A DNA stretch of 64,000 nt from Pelagicoccus sp. SDUM812005 (GCF_031127875.1 NZ_JARXIA010000004.1:238857-302856), one strand, 5' to 3'. Positions 34,309 to 44,730 are shown, counted from the first letter of the stretch. Notes: a model not told the origin generated them from the letters alone. Numbers and translations are program-made.

Positions 34309-37300
34309 ATGAAAACCCTCGACGTCACCGATTCATCTTCCGAAACCTGCCTCGATGTTGGGTTTGGCCAAAGCATAAAGCTTGATCCGCGCGAGGATCT
34401 GTTAGGAGGGTTGACGGTAGATCGAGTCTTCACCAGCGACGGGAAAAATCCTTACGAGAGCATCACTTGGGAGCGACGTGACGTCGTCATCATGGACTGG
34501 AAGACCGGCAAGCCCAGCTACGAGCGCAAGGGCGTGGAGGCGCCTTCCTTTTGGGCGGAGAACGCCCTGAAGATCACGGCTAGCAAGTATCTTTTCGGAC
34601 GCGATCCGGAGACGCCCGAGTACGAAGACTCCCTGCGGCATGCGTTCGATCGGATTGCCAATACCTATACGGTTTGGGGCTGGAGGCACGGTTACTTCGC
34701 TACGGAAGCGGACGCGCTTGCCTACAACCACGAACTGAAGTATCTCTTGGCCTTTCAGATGTGGGCGCCGAATTCTCCGGTTTGGTTCAATATCGGCCAC
34801 TGGGAGCAATGGCGTTGGGGACGGCCGGATCTACGCACGGTGATGGACAATCGAGGCAATCGCGCCTTCAAGGCGTTTCTGCCGGAGGGGGATGCGGACG
34901 ACCGGAATCTGAAAGTGAAGGAAGTATCCAACGCGTACCTACACCCTCAGGCTTCCGCTTGCTTCTTGATGGGCATCGAGGACTCGATGGAAAAAATCCT
35001 CAGCCACCAAATCGCGGAAGGCGGGGTCTTTTCCAGTGGTTCGGGCATCGGAGTGAACCTCTCTTCGATTCGCTCCTCGAAGGAACCGATCGCGGGCAAG
35101 GGCTTCGCCTCGGGGCCGATCTCTTTCGACAAGGGCTTCGACCGGATGGCGGGCGCTATCAAGTCGGGCGGCAAGACGCGCAGGGCGGCTCGCATGGTGT
35201 TGTTGTTCGCGGACCATCCGGATATTTTCCAGTTCATTTCCACCAAGAACGAGCAGGAGGACATCGGCAAGATCGTGTTGCGCGAGCACAATGTCTCGGT
35301 GGCTCTCAAGAAGAAGGCGGAGGAGTTTGCTCAGAAGGGGTCGCCGGCGGAGCGCATGGCGGCTCGTATCGTGCTCGACATGCCGATGGTCACGGATCGG
35401 GTTTATGATTCTGGAATGGACGACTTGCTTTACGGGGAGACCTTGGGGCATCAGAACGCGAACCATTCCGTTTCGCTCAAGGGAGATTTTTGGAAGGCGT
35501 ACCAAACCAAGGGCGAATATGCGACTCGTTGGGTGAGCGATCCGACGAAGGTCGAAGATACGTTCAAGGCGGAGAGCATCCTCGACGCGATCGCGGAGTG
35601 CGTTTGGCACAATGCGGAACCGGGGACGCACAATAACGACTTTATCAATATCTGGAATCCGGTGAAGTCGGATGGGGATATTTCCACCAGCAACCCCTGC
35701 TCGGAATACCTGCACCTCAACTTCACCTCCTGCAACCTCTCCAGCTTCAACGTGTTTCGTTTCTACGATCGGGAGACGAAGAAGATGAAGGTGGAGCCGT
35801 TGCAGAAGGCGATCCGGCTGGCCATGATCGCGGCGGATCTGAATATCGAAGAAGGCGGCTTTCCGATTCCCGAAATCGCAGCGGGAACTTATCGGTATCG
35901 CACCACTGGAATTGGCTACGCGAACGTGGGCGGTCTATTGATGGCGATGGGGATTCCCTACGACAGTGACGAGGGGCGTTTGATTGCGAGCCAGTTGGTT
36001 AGCTTGCTGACTTCGACCTGCTGGAAGGCCAGCGCCGAAATGGGACAGGAGCTGGGAGCGTATCCACGTTTTGAATCCACCGAGTCAGACTTGCGCGAAG
36101 TGCTTGAACTTCACAAGGCGGTGCAGGATCTCTCGGGAGCATTCAGCGAGGGCAAGGATATCGAGAAGGAGGCGAACGCTATCTTCAAGTCGCGCAGCTC
36201 GCGGTTGCCTATGGCCCAAGGCTTGACGGGGCTCGATGTCTTGAAGGGGTATGCTCGGAGCTTCGAGAAGCATTCCGTGGCGGCCCCGGGTATTGCCGAT
36301 CAGCTTCAGGCTGTAAACTCCGCGACCTGGGATGAGGTGCTCGCCGCGAAGCGCTTCCGCAACAGTTTCACTACGGTGATGGCTCCGACAGGGACGATCT
36401 CCGCTCCGATGGGGATCTATGACGAGGGAACGACTTCGGCCGAACCGGACTATACGCTGGTTAAGTACAAGAACCTGTCAGGGGGAGGGATGTTGAAGAT
36501 GTTCAATACCTTGGCCTTGGAAGGGCTTCGTACCCAAGGTTACACTACGCAGCAGGTTTGCGAGGCGGCGTTGGAAGTGGCCGGTCTCGATGGTCTGTAC
36601 ACTGCCTGCGGAGCGAGCATGGCGAAGGTCGTAAGGCACCTGCGACAGTATATTGACGAAAGTCAGGTTGGCCCGATTCGGCATCAATTGAACGAGCTTA
36701 TCGGATTCAAGATTGGCGACGTTCCCAAGCTTGAGGCCTATCTCACCGAGCTGAGGGAAAAAGGGCAAAACGGTACCGCGGACCAGCAGGAAGGCGTCGT
36801 GCTCGCGGGGGCGAGCCACGTGGAGGACATTCCTTGGCTTAAGCCTGAGCATCGGGCGGCCTTCGATTGTTCGGCGACTTCCGGCAGCGGCTCGCGGTCG
36901 ATCCAGGCGAAGGGGCATATGCGCATGTTGGGCGCGATCCAGCCCTTCTTGTCGGGGGCGACTTCGAAGACGGTGAACTTGCCGTATACGGCAACGCGGG
37001 AGGATATTAAGCAGTGCCTCGTCGATTGCCATGATATGGGGGTTAAGTGCGTTGCGCTCTACCGGGCGGACTCGAAGGGGATATCCGTTTTTAACGTGGA
37101 TACGCCAGAGGGGCGAAAGTGGAATCCTGAATACGTTTGGAAGGATCTCGTGGAAGGCGTGCGCGAGCAGGTTGGCGAGATCGTCAAGGAAGCGAGCAAG
37201 CCGCGGCGGGTACGCTTGCCGGGGCGCCGCATTTCCCAGACTTTGAAGTTCGAGGTAGGCGGTGGCTTGATGGAAGGTTTTCTCACCGTAGGAATTTATC

Positions 37301-37794
37301 CAGATGGAAGCTGCGGCGAAGTCTTTGGCCGCGTGGGCCAAGCCGGTTCCTTTGCCAACGGCATGTTCGAGAGCTTTTGCAAGGCCTTCTCGATTTCCCT
37401 TCAGTATGGGGTGCCGCTTTCCAGCTTGATCGAGTCGTTTCGCTACACGGCGTTCGATCCGAGCGGGTTCACCAAGGTCGGCGACCAGGATGGCGTCGCT
37501 GAGCAAATCAAGACCTGCAAGAGTGTGGTCGATGCCATGATGCAGATTTTGCAGTGGCTCTTTCCAGAGTCGAACGGTGAAAAGCTAATCGACTATGCGG
37601 GTGCTGCGGTGGAGGCGCAGAGCGGTGCAGTGACGATCAAGCCGTCAGAGGAGAGCAAGACTTCTGTTGTTAGAAGTATCCAAAATAAGAGCGCCGAGTC
37701 CTGTCCCAAGTGCGGTTCCATGGCGTATGTACACGACGGGAAGTGTCGCGCCTGCCGGGACTGTGGCTTCAAGGACGGAGGGTGTGGAGAGTAG
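34309..37794 (+). CDS. nrdJ: Adenosylcobalamin-dependent (class II) ribonucleotide reductase
   Basis: Reduces ribonucleotides to deoxyribonucleotides using a B12-derived thiyl radical, with or without oxygen. From ATG 34309 it has 1161 residues, the size of the long bacterial NrdJ type. Visible features: substrate-site segments SNPCSEYLHL and FTSCNLSSFNVF, radical-site neighbourhood RNSFTTVMAPTGTISAP, GSGIGVNLSSIR, a C-terminal extension with ISQTLKFEVGGG and FEVGGGLMEGF, and a terminal zinc-ribbon (CPKCGSMAYV, CRACRDCGFKDGGCG) typical of this subgroup. An upstream ATG at 34159 adds 50 unsupported residues. It implies B12 synthesis or uptake. It is convergent with the SNF2 gene. Confidence 0.95.
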   Translation: MKTLDVTDSSSETCLDVGFGQSIKLDPREDLLGGLTVDRVFTSDGKNPYESITWERRDVVIMDWKTGKPSYERKGVEAPSFWAENALKITASKYLFGRDPETPEYEDSLRHAFDRIANTYTVWGWRHGYFATEADALAYNHELKYLLAFQMWAPNSPVWFNIGHWEQWRWGRPDLRTVMDNRGNRAFKAFLPEGDADDRNLKVKEVSNAYLHPQASACFLMGIEDSMEKILSHQIAEGGVFSSGSGIGVNLSSIRSSKEPIAGKGFASGPISFDKGFDRMAGAIKSGGKTRRAARMVLLFADHPDIFQFISTKNEQEDIGKIVLREHNVSVALKKKAEEFAQKGSPAERMAARIVLDMPMVTDRVYDSGMDDLLYGETLGHQNANHSVSLKGDFWKAYQTKGEYATRWVSDPTKVEDTFKAESILDAIAECVWHNAEPGTHNNDFINIWNPVKSDGDISTSNPCSEYLHLNFTSCNLSSFNVFRFYDRETKKMKVEPLQKAIRLAMIAADLNIEEGGFPIPEIAAGTYRYRTTGIGYANVGGLLMAMGIPYDSDEGRLIASQLVSLLTSTCWKASAEMGQELGAYPRFESTESDLREVLELHKAVQDLSGAFSEGKDIEKEANAIFKSRSSRLPMAQGLTGLDVLKGYARSFEKHSVAAPGIADQLQAVNSATWDEVLAAKRFRNSFTTVMAPTGTISAPMGIYDEGTTSAEPDYTLVKYKNLSGGGMLKMFNTLALEGLRTQGYTTQQVCEAALEVAGLDGLYTACGASMAKVVRHLRQYIDESQVGPIRHQLNELIGFKIGDVPKLEAYLTELREKGQNGTADQQEGVVLAGASHVEDIPWLKPEHRAAFDCSATSGSGSRSIQAKGHMRMLGAIQPFLSGATSKTVNLPYTATREDIKQCLVDCHDMGVKCVALYRADSKGISVFNVDTPEGRKWNPEYVWKDLVEGVREQVGEIVKEASKPRRVRLPGRRISQTLKFEVGGGLMEGFLTVGIYPDGSCGEVFGRVGQAGSFANGMFESFCKAFSISLQYGVPLSSLIESFRYTAFDPSGFTKVGDQDGVAEQIKTCKSVVDAMMQILQWLFPESNGEKLIDYAGAAVEAQSGAVTIKPSEESKTSVVRSIQNKSAESCPKCGSMAYVHDGKCRACRDCGFKDGGCGE

Positions 37795-37830
37795 GTTTTT
37801 ATTGGATACCTAGGTTTGCAAGGCGGCTTC

Positions 37831-40740
37831 TTAGTCGTCGAGGAGGTAGTCGATGGTGTCTTGATCGATTTCGAGTCGCTCGACGTTGCCTTCGGTGAGC
37901 AGTTCTTCGACGAGTTCGGTCTTGGCCTTTTGCAGGTGTTGGATCTTGGACTCGATGCTGTCGTCTACGATTAGCTTGTAGACGAAGACGCGCTTTTGTT
38001 GGCCGATGCGATAGATGCGGTCGCTGGCTTGGCGCTCTACGGCTGGGTTCCACCAGGGATCGAAGTGGATAACGCAGTCCGCAGCTGTGAGATTGAGCCC
38101 GGCGCCGCCTGCCCGTAGACTGATGAGGAACACGGGGGCTTGGCCTTCTTGGAAAGATTGCACGACGCTGGCTCGGTCCTTGGTGCTGCCGGTGAGGATG
38201 AGGCGTTCGATGCGGGCGTCGTCGAGGGCGTCGGCGATGAGCTCCAGCATGGAGGTGAATTGGGAGAAGATTAGGATGCGGCTGCCTTGGCCGATGAGCT
38301 CTTCCACGAGCTCGAGCAGGGCTTCGAGTTTGGCGGAGTCGCCAGAGTCGCAGTGGGAGGCGCCTTCTTCGAGGAGGCGGGGATCGCAGCAGATTTGGCG
38401 CAGTCGCAAGAGGCGGGCGAGGATGAGCATGCGGGCTCCGGCGATACCGCCGACGGCGAGGCTGGTGCCGATTTCGGCGCGGGCTTCCTTGCGGTAGGTG
38501 TCGTAGAAGTCTCGCTGTGCTGGCGTCATGGATACGGCGTGCACGACCTCGGTGCGCTCAGGGAGGTCTTTGAGGACTTCGCGTTTGGTGCGGCGGAGCA
38601 CGAAGGGGCTAAGGCGTCGCTTGAGGCGGTTGCGTACTTCTTCGGCGAAGCTGGAGTCGCCGGCGTCCTTGAGCGTTTGTACGATTCGGGAGCGGAAGGT
38701 GTTTTCGTCGCCGAGGAAGCCGGGGAGGAGGAATTCGAAGAGGGACCAGATGTCTTCGAGCCGATTTTCGATGGGAGTGCCGGTGAGGCAGAGCTTGCGT
38801 TCGGCCCGGAGTCCGCGAGCGGTGGCGGCGGTTTGGGAGGCGGCGTTCTTGATGTTTTGGGCCTCGTCGAGAATGGCGAGGGTCCAAGGTCGGGACTGGA
38901 GGCGTTCGCTTTCGAGGCGGAGCAGAGCGAAGCTCGTGAGGGTAACGTCGCAGGAGCCGACGCCTTGCCAGGCGCGGTCGCGATCCTTGCCGTGGAAACG
39001 TGCGACTTTGAGAGTGGGGGCGAAGCGTTCCAGTTCGTCTATCCAGTTATCCACTACGCTGGTCGGCGCGACGATTAGGGCGCCGTTGGCGAGGCGGCCG
39101 CGTTGCTTGAGGTCGAGGAGGTGGGCAATGGTTTGGGCTGTTTTGCCGAGTCCCATGTCGTCGGCGAGAATTCCTCCGGCGGCTACTTCGTCCAGGGCGG
39201 TGAGCCAGCCCAGTCCCATGCGTTGGTAGTCGCGCAGCTTGAGGGCTAGGTTTTGGGGCGTCTTGCGTTCCCGAACGTCGATGCCGGCTCCGATGCGTTC
39301 GCAAAGGGCGAGGACCTTGGAGATGCCTTCTAGGGCGCTCGCGTCCACGAGTCCGGCGGCGGCAAGTTCGCCGAGGCGCCACTGGCTGACGCGGGCCCGG
39401 GCGGAGGTGTCGAAGGGGTTGCGGTCGTAGAGTTCGTAGAGTTGGTCGGCGAAGGTTGCGAGGGTGGAGCTTGGCAGGACGACGAGGTGGGTCGCTTCCG
39501 GCTGGTCTCCGAAAACGCGTAGGGCGAAGCTTTCTTCGCGTAGCCAGGCGAGCAGCTGGGGGAGACCGCGGTCGCTTTGACGTCGGAGGGTACGGTGGAG
39601 CACGGGGAGCAAGGCTTCGCGGCGTCCCTTCGTTTTCAAGTCGAGGCTAAGGGCGAATCCACCCGCTCCATCGCTTTCGACTTCCGCGAGGAGGTCGGAG
39701 TCTTGGGCGAGGGCGATGGTGAGTCCTTTGGCGTATTCAACTTCCCATTGCGCGTCTAGCTCGGGAATGGTTTCTTCGAGGAAGCTCCGCCAGGAAAAGC
39801 CGCTGCTGATGGAGAAGGTGGAACTGTCGAAGTTGAAGAGGTCAAGGTTGCCCGCTTGCTGGGAAGGCTCGAATCCCCAGGTTTTGAGAGCTTGCTGGGT
39901 TTGCTCCTCGAAGTCTCGGTCTCGAGGGACGCGTTTGATGGCGCCGTCTTCGCGATAGGAAACGGCGCTCTCGGAGGCGTCCCAGGCTACGAGGGCTTTG
40001 CCGTAGCGAAAGCGCAGGCGTAGGCGCAGGCGGTCTCGCAGTTCGATCCAGGCCTCGTCGCGTTCGCGTTTTTCGGTGAGGGCTCTTTGCTGGATGGTGA
40101 GGACGGCGACGGGCTTCACGTCTTGCGATTCCTCGAGTCGGGCGAATTCTGGGGTCGGGAAGGTGGCGTTTGGAAACTCTTTGGCGAGGCGTAGACAGAA
40201 TCCGGATACATCCGCCGCTTTCATGCTGCGGGCGGCGAGCCAGCGCATGCTTAGGGCAGGAGGCTGCGTGGTGGCGAGCGGCCCGCAGCGGCACTCGTCG
40301 CCTTGGATGTAGATGGGCGGATTGAGGGGGAAGGCGCGGGTGCCGGGAGGCGTGGCTGCAGTGGTTTCCCATTCGCCTTCGCGGCCGAGAGTGGGCGTCC
40401 AGCCAAGGGTCCCTTCTAGGGGATCGCTCCAGACGAGGGGGCGATGGGCGCCGAAGGCGAAGAAGACGGATTTGAGCTCGAGCATCTTTTTGAGGAGCTC
40501 GAAGCCGTACTGTCCATCGAGGATAGGCCATTGTCCTTCCCGCTTGATAAGCTGCATGAGCCCCATGACGATGCTGCGGTCGGCGGGAGTGAGGATGGGC
40601 TCGTATTTTTTTGAGAAGAGGACCTTGAGGTTCGAGAGGTCGGTTTCGCTAAAGGCGTCCCACTTCATGAGACGCGTGAGGCGAAGGGAGCACTCGAGTT
40701 GGCGTCCTTGCGGAGTCAATACGTAGACGAGGCGTTCCAT
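37831..40740 (-). CDS. SNF2/SWI2-family helicase-like ATPase
   Basis: A 969-residue protein of the bacterial SNF2 (HepA/RapA-like) superfamily, ATP-driven translocases on duplex DNA. The C-terminal ~480 residues hold both RecA lobes: motif I DDMGLGKTAQTIAHL (about 530), motif II DEAQNIKN, TGTPIENRLEDIWSLFEFL, SQFTSMLELIADAL, GGAGLNLTAADCVIHFDPWWNPA and QASDRIYRIGQ. The N-terminal half is an uncharacterised bacterial SNF2-associated region; no SWIM zinc finger (CxCx-n-CxH) was found. The function is unknown (transcription recycling, repair or defence have been shown for relatives); no defence partners are adjacent. Confidence 0.9.
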   Translation of the reverse strand: MERLVYVLTPQGRQLECSLRLTRLMKWDAFSETDLSNLKVLFSKKYEPILTPADRSIVMGLMQLIKREGQWPILDGQYGFELLKKMLELKSVFFAFGAHRPLVWSDPLEGTLGWTPTLGREGEWETTAATPPGTRAFPLNPPIYIQGDECRCGPLATTQPPALSMRWLAARSMKAADVSGFCLRLAKEFPNATFPTPEFARLEESQDVKPVAVLTIQQRALTEKRERDEAWIELRDRLRLRLRFRYGKALVAWDASESAVSYREDGAIKRVPRDRDFEEQTQQALKTWGFEPSQQAGNLDLFNFDSSTFSISSGFSWRSFLEETIPELDAQWEVEYAKGLTIALAQDSDLLAEVESDGAGGFALSLDLKTKGRREALLPVLHRTLRRQSDRGLPQLLAWLREESFALRVFGDQPEATHLVVLPSSTLATFADQLYELYDRNPFDTSARARVSQWRLGELAAAGLVDASALEGISKVLALCERIGAGIDVRERKTPQNLALKLRDYQRMGLGWLTALDEVAAGGILADDMGLGKTAQTIAHLLDLKQRGRLANGALIVAPTSVVDNWIDELERFAPTLKVARFHGKDRDRAWQGVGSCDVTLTSFALLRLESERLQSRPWTLAILDEAQNIKNAASQTAATARGLRAERKLCLTGTPIENRLEDIWSLFEFLLPGFLGDENTFRSRIVQTLKDAGDSSFAEEVRNRLKRRLSPFVLRRTKREVLKDLPERTEVVHAVSMTPAQRDFYDTYRKEARAEIGTSLAVGGIAGARMLILARLLRLRQICCDPRLLEEGASHCDSGDSAKLEALLELVEELIGQGSRILIFSQFTSMLELIADALDDARIERLILTGSTKDRASVVQSFQEGQAPVFLISLRAGGAGLNLTAADCVIHFDPWWNPAVERQASDRIYRIGQQKRVFVYKLIVDDSIESKIQHLQKAKTELVEELLTEGNVERLEIDQDTIDYLLDD

Positions 40741-40876
40741 GGGGGCGAATTTTGGAAAGGCATTTTGCTTTTAGCAGAGCTCGGCTACAGCCAGTCTGCT
40801 GTTGCGGGCGCTCACTTTCGTGATTCCAAGAAATTGATAGTCGGGTTCGTATATGGTGAAATTATACGGTTCTCAA

Positions 40877-42517
40877 TTATCGGTTTTCGGGAAGATCGAG
40901 TGTGGCGAGTAAGGCTCGGCCTTTTTCGGTAAGGCGGTATTTTTGCAAGCGGCTGGTGGGTTTCTCGGGAATGGTCATTTCGATCAAATCTCGGGCCAGG
41001 AGGCGTTTGAGTTGTTTCTTCAGTTCCCCAGACACGGTTTTGTGGCCGAGCTTCGGGGCTATTTCTGCCTTGCCATGTGGGTGAATGCGGAGGGCCAGTA
41101 GAACCTTAGCGGCGATGCGCGACTCTAGCTGCGATTCTAGCTGTGACTCGGGCCGCAGCTCGGGCCGCAACTCGGGCCGCAACTCGGGCCGAGCTCGTGC
41201 AGGCTTGGTCCTGACTCTCTCGGTGAGCGCCTCTTGAACTGATTCCGTCTGTTTCTCCAATTGAGCGGCCTTCTTGTGTACGGGCAACCGGATGAGAAAG
41301 TGGGTGCGGTCGTCGTCGGTCTCGAACTCGGGTGATGGCGAGCCATTGGCGGCCATGACTTTGAGTATTTTGGAGATACCCGTCGAGCGGCCTTCGGTGA
41401 GGTCGAGTTCTTTAAGGAATTCGCCGATGCGGCGATTTCGGTAGCGGCGGCTTACGGCCCGGCCCGCTTGTAGATCGGCGAGTTTGATGGAGCGATCGGG
41501 GCCAGGAAAGCTGAGGACCACGAGATCATCATGGGAGATGCGAATTTCTATGGGTTCGCGGATTTCGTAGGAACGGTGATATACGGCGTTGACGACAGCT
41601 TCTTCAATGGCGGCTAGCGGGTAATTCCAAAAGCGCTCCGCTTCCGGCCGGTCGGGATGTTTGATGACGGTTTCCTTGAGATAGTTTCTTTGGATAAAAG
41701 AAATGGCATCCTGGGTGATCCGTGCTAGCGGACCCGCGAAGATTTTCTCCTCGAATTGATCGCCGCCTGGACCTTCGGGAAAGTAGACGACATCGATTTG
41801 GGTGGCAGGAAAGTATCGGCGGGGATCTTCGCTGAAGAAGAGCAGCCCAACGTTTTGCGGCAGTGGGGATTCGCTCGGACCTGCCACAATCTTCATTTGG
41901 CGTCCGAGGGCTTCTGTTGGGAGCGTGGATGATTCGTCCGCCAAAGCGCTGCCGACCTCGCTTAGAAACTCCTGCATGAGGCGTGGCGACAAGTCGGACA
42001 CGGCTGCGGTTTGGTTGATCCGATCGTCGAAAGGGACTTGGGCTGTGAGACTGATCAGTTCCCGCTCGTCTTGGCCCCTGGCTTCTACGGTGCTGGCGTA
42101 GCGGCGGATGTAGTATCGATACTCCTTGTTCTTCGCGGTGACGGTTTTCGGAACTTTGTAGGGACGTGTCGGCCCGCCGGGAGCCCAGAGTACGATCAGG
42201 TTTCGACCTGCGACGCGCTCGACGCTCAGATGCGGGTAATAAGGGGGCTGGATCAAGTTGCAGAAGCCGAGCAACTCCTGCTGGATCTTATCGAGTTGGG
42301 AGTCTGATAGACCGAGAGGAGGGAAGATCGGTTGGCCTGCTGCGTCGCAGTCTTGACCGATTATGACGTAGCCTCCGCCAAGGTTTTCAAAATCGTTGGC
42401 GAAGGCGCAGAGGGTGCGGAGGATCGCGTCGGGATTCCAGCCCTGTTTGTATTCGATGCGCTCGCCCTCCACTTGGCGCTGGCGTAGGAGCTTATCCAGG
42501 TTAATCGGTAGCGGCAT
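40877..42517 (-). CDS. AlbA/Schlafen-type ATP-binding regulator
   Basis: A 546-residue protein from the ATG at 42517; a longer frame to 42586 adds 23 poorly supported residues. The N-terminal AlbA_2 (Schlafen-like) domain (about 15-130) has EGERIEYKQGW and FANDFENLGGGYVIIG, usual in putative transcriptional regulators. A GHKL-type ATPase-like segment follows with YPLAAIEEAVVNAVYHRSYE (about 300-320) and TEGRSTGISKILK. Residues ~440-470 are a four-residue tandem repeat (RPEL, then SQLE). The C-terminus is winged-helix-like (ELKKQLKRLLARDLIEMT). The target is unknown. Sequences of this type vary and often lie in accessory DNA, but no mobile signature was seen here. Confidence 0.82.
   Translation of the reverse strand: MPLPINLDKLLRQRQVEGERIEYKQGWNPDAILRTLCAFANDFENLGGGYVIIGQDCDAAGQPIFPPLGLSDSQLDKIQQELLGFCNLIQPPYYPHLSVERVAGRNLIVLWAPGGPTRPYKVPKTVTAKNKEYRYYIRRYASTVEARGQDERELISLTAQVPFDDRINQTAAVSDLSPRLMQEFLSEVGSALADESSTLPTEALGRQMKIVAGPSESPLPQNVGLLFFSEDPRRYFPATQIDVVYFPEGPGGDQFEEKIFAGPLARITQDAISFIQRNYLKETVIKHPDRPEAERFWNYPLAAIEEAVVNAVYHRSYEIREPIEIRISHDDLVVLSFPGPDRSIKLADLQAGRAVSRRYRNRRIGEFLKELDLTEGRSTGISKILKVMAANGSPSPEFETDDDRTHFLIRLPVHKKAAQLEKQTESVQEALTERVRTKPARARPELRPELRPELRPESQLESQLESRIAAKVLLALRIHPHGKAEIAPKLGHKTVSGELKKQLKRLLARDLIEMTIPEKPTSRLQKYRLTEKGRALLATLDLPENR
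41121..41192 (-). repeat. In-frame 12-base tandem repeats inside the AlbA-type gene
   Basis: Around four 12-base units of the type CAACTCGGGCCG encode consecutive R-P-E-L, and neighbouring 12-base units of the type GATTCTAGCTGT encode S-Q-L-E. Units differ at only one or two bases. As 12 is a multiple of three, copy changes would lengthen or shorten the linker between the ATPase-like and winged-helix parts without frameshift. Confidence 0.7.
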
Positions 42518-42774
42518 GGCTATCAGATGAATGGTTGTGGATGATAAGCTGAGAGAACTGCCTACGCTGACCTTCGAGATGGCCAAGCTCTTGCTGACGG
42601 GTCTCGTGGTCAGTGGCGGGGGGGCCTATGTCGTACTTGCAAATAAACGGAGGTAGGGTTGCGGTGTCGGTCATTGGCGTTTCGGCAGGCTGAGGAGGAT
42701 AGGTCTTTCTTAAAGTTGGTAAAGGTAAGGGCAACCTAATCTCAGCTTAGGCAGGAGGTGGCGCTCGCTCGCTG

Positions 42775-44730
42775 CTACTCGGCGGCTGCTATTTGGTCGG
42801 AGAGGTCGGACCACTCTTCGTAGGCGGTTTCGATCTTGCTCTTGTTGGCGTCGTAGGCGCTGAGGACTTCTTGGGACTTTTGGGGGTCCTTGTAGAAGTC
42901 GGGATCAGCCATGAGGTTTTCGTATTCAGATTGTTGGGACTCGAGGTCGGATATCTCCTTCTCGACTTTCTTGAGCTTGTCGGTGAGGGGCTTGAGCTTG
43001 GCTTGCTGCTGGGCCCGGAGGCGGCGTTGCTCCTTGGGGTTCATCGAGCTCGCGTTCGAGGTTTTGGGGTCTGGGGTTTGTTTTTTTGGGGGATTGGCTT
43101 TGGGATCGCCAGCGAGGTCGCTTCTCCGGGCTTCGAGGCGGGCTAGGTAGTCGGAAACGTTGCCGGGGTGGAGGGAGAGACCGTCTTTGCGGACTTCGAG
43201 GACTTTGGTGACGATGCTGTCCAGGAAGTCGCGGTTGTGGGAGACGATGAGGAAGGTGCCGGGGAATTTGTCGAGGGCGCCGCGCAGGACGTCTTGGGAG
43301 CGGATGTCGAGGTGGTTGGTGGGTTCGTCGAGGATGAGGAAGTTAGCGGGCTGGACCAGCATCTTGGCGAGGGCGACGCGGTTGCGTTCGCCGCCGGAGA
43401 GGACTTTGACTTTCTTGAAGACGTCGTCGCCCTGGAAGAGGAAGGAGCCGAGGATGGTGCGCAGCGAGGTGTTGTTGCCGACTTCGGCGACGCGTTCGAT
43501 GGTTTCGAAGATGTCGAGTTCGGGATCGAGCTCGTCGGCTTGGTGCTGGGCAAAGTAGGAGATGGATGTATTGCCGCCGACGATACGTTCGCCTTCTTGG
43601 AAGGGTTCGACGCCGGCGAGGATCTTGGCGAGGGTGGTCTTGCCGGCTCCGTTGACGCCGAGGACGGCGATGCGGTCTCCGCGTTCGATGCGGATGTTGG
43701 CGGAATGGATGACCTCGAGGTCGCCGTAGCATTTGCGGAGGTTCTTGACCTCGATGACGTTTTGTCCGGAGCGGGGCGGTTCGGGAAAGGAGAAGGCGAC
43801 TTGGTCGGCTTCTTGTTCGATCTCGATGCGTTCGACCTTTTCGAGGGCTTTGATGCGGGACTGGACTTGCTTGGCCTTGGTGGCTTTGGCCCGGAAGCGG
43901 TCGATGAATTGCTGGGTCTTGGCGAGTTCGCGCTGTTGTTTGGCGTAGGCTTTTTCGAGCTGGGCGCGGCGTTCGACGGATTGGACTTCGTATTTTGAGT
44001 AGTTGCCGGTGTAGACGGTGAGGGCGCCTTGGTAGACTTCGAAGGTGCGGGTGATGAGGGAGTCGAGGAAGGCGCGGTCGTGGGAGACCATGAGCAGCGA
44101 GCCGTGGTAGTGGCGGAGGAAGTCTTCGAGCCAGGCTTGGGATTCGACGTCGAGGTGGTTGGTCGGTTCGTCGAGGAGCAGCAGGGAGGGCTGGGCGAGA
44201 AGGAGTTTGGCGAGGGCGATGCGCATTTGCCAGCCGCCGGAGAATTCGTCGGTCATGCGCTGCATGTCGGAGGACTGGAAGCCGAGGCCGAGGAGGATGG
44301 ACTCGATGCGGGAGGGGATACGAGCGACGTCGAGGTCTTCGAGCTGGAGTTCCATTTCGCCGAGGAGCTCGAGGGTTTCGGCATACTCTTCGGTCGCTGT
44401 ATCCAGTTCGTTGAGACGGTTGTTGGCTTGCTCGATCTTTTGCTGAAGATCGATGACGTTGGAGAAGGCGGTGTGGACTTCGTCGAAAAGGGTTTTTCCG
44501 TGGGCGGCTATTCCGTCTTGGGGTAGGTATCCGATGGATACGTAATTGGCTTTATCGATGCCCCCGGAATCGTAGGCTTCGACGCCTGCTATGAGCTTGA
44601 GCAGGGTGGTCTTTCCGGCTCCGTTGGCTCCCACGAGGCCGATGCGGTCTTTGGCGCCGATGGTGGCGGTGGCGTCACGGAAGAGATAGCGTTCTCCGTA
44701 CTGGAGGGTGATGTTGCGTAAAGTTATCAC
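42775..44730 (-). CDS. ABC-F family ATPase
   Basis: A 651-residue soluble protein with two ABC ATPase domains and no membrane helices, as in ABC-F translation factors (Uup, YheS, EttA). Domain 1 has Walker A GANGAGKTT (about 34-42), signature FSGGWQMRIALAK and LLLDEPTNHLD. Domain 2 has GVNGAGKTT, LSGGERNRVALAK and LILDEPTNHLD. The interdomain linker is helical and basic (AQLEKAYAKQQRELAKTQQF, about 250-300), and a C-terminal coiled coil (about 560-650) suggests a Uup/YheS-like type. It probably acts on stalled or translating ribosomes. It has no operon partners. Drug-resistance function is not implied by this sequence. Confidence 0.9.
   Translation of the reverse strand: MITLRNITLQYGERYLFRDATATIGAKDRIGLVGANGAGKTTLLKLIAGVEAYDSGGIDKANYVSIGYLPQDGIAAHGKTLFDEVHTAFSNVIDLQQKIEQANNRLNELDTATEEYAETLELLGEMELQLEDLDVARIPSRIESILLGLGFQSSDMQRMTDEFSGGWQMRIALAKLLLAQPSLLLLDEPTNHLDVESQAWLEDFLRHYHGSLLMVSHDRAFLDSLITRTFEVYQGALTVYTGNYSKYEVQSVERRAQLEKAYAKQQRELAKTQQFIDRFRAKATKAKQVQSRIKALEKVERIEIEQEADQVAFSFPEPPRSGQNVIEVKNLRKCYGDLEVIHSANIRIERGDRIAVLGVNGAGKTTLAKILAGVEPFQEGERIVGGNTSISYFAQHQADELDPELDIFETIERVAEVGNNTSLRTILGSFLFQGDDVFKKVKVLSGGERNRVALAKMLVQPANFLILDEPTNHLDIRSQDVLRGALDKFPGTFLIVSHNRDFLDSIVTKVLEVRKDGLSLHPGNVSDYLARLEARRSDLAGDPKANPPKKQTPDPKTSNASSMNPKEQRRLRAQQQAKLKPLTDKLKKVEKEISDLESQQSEYENLMADPDFYKDPQKSQEVLSAYDANKSKIETAYEEWSDLSDQIAAAE

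Noticed and set aside
42501..42734. Small frame of 77 codons upstream of the AlbA-type gene
   Set aside because: It overlaps the 5' end of that gene, has no ribosome site and no recognisable features.
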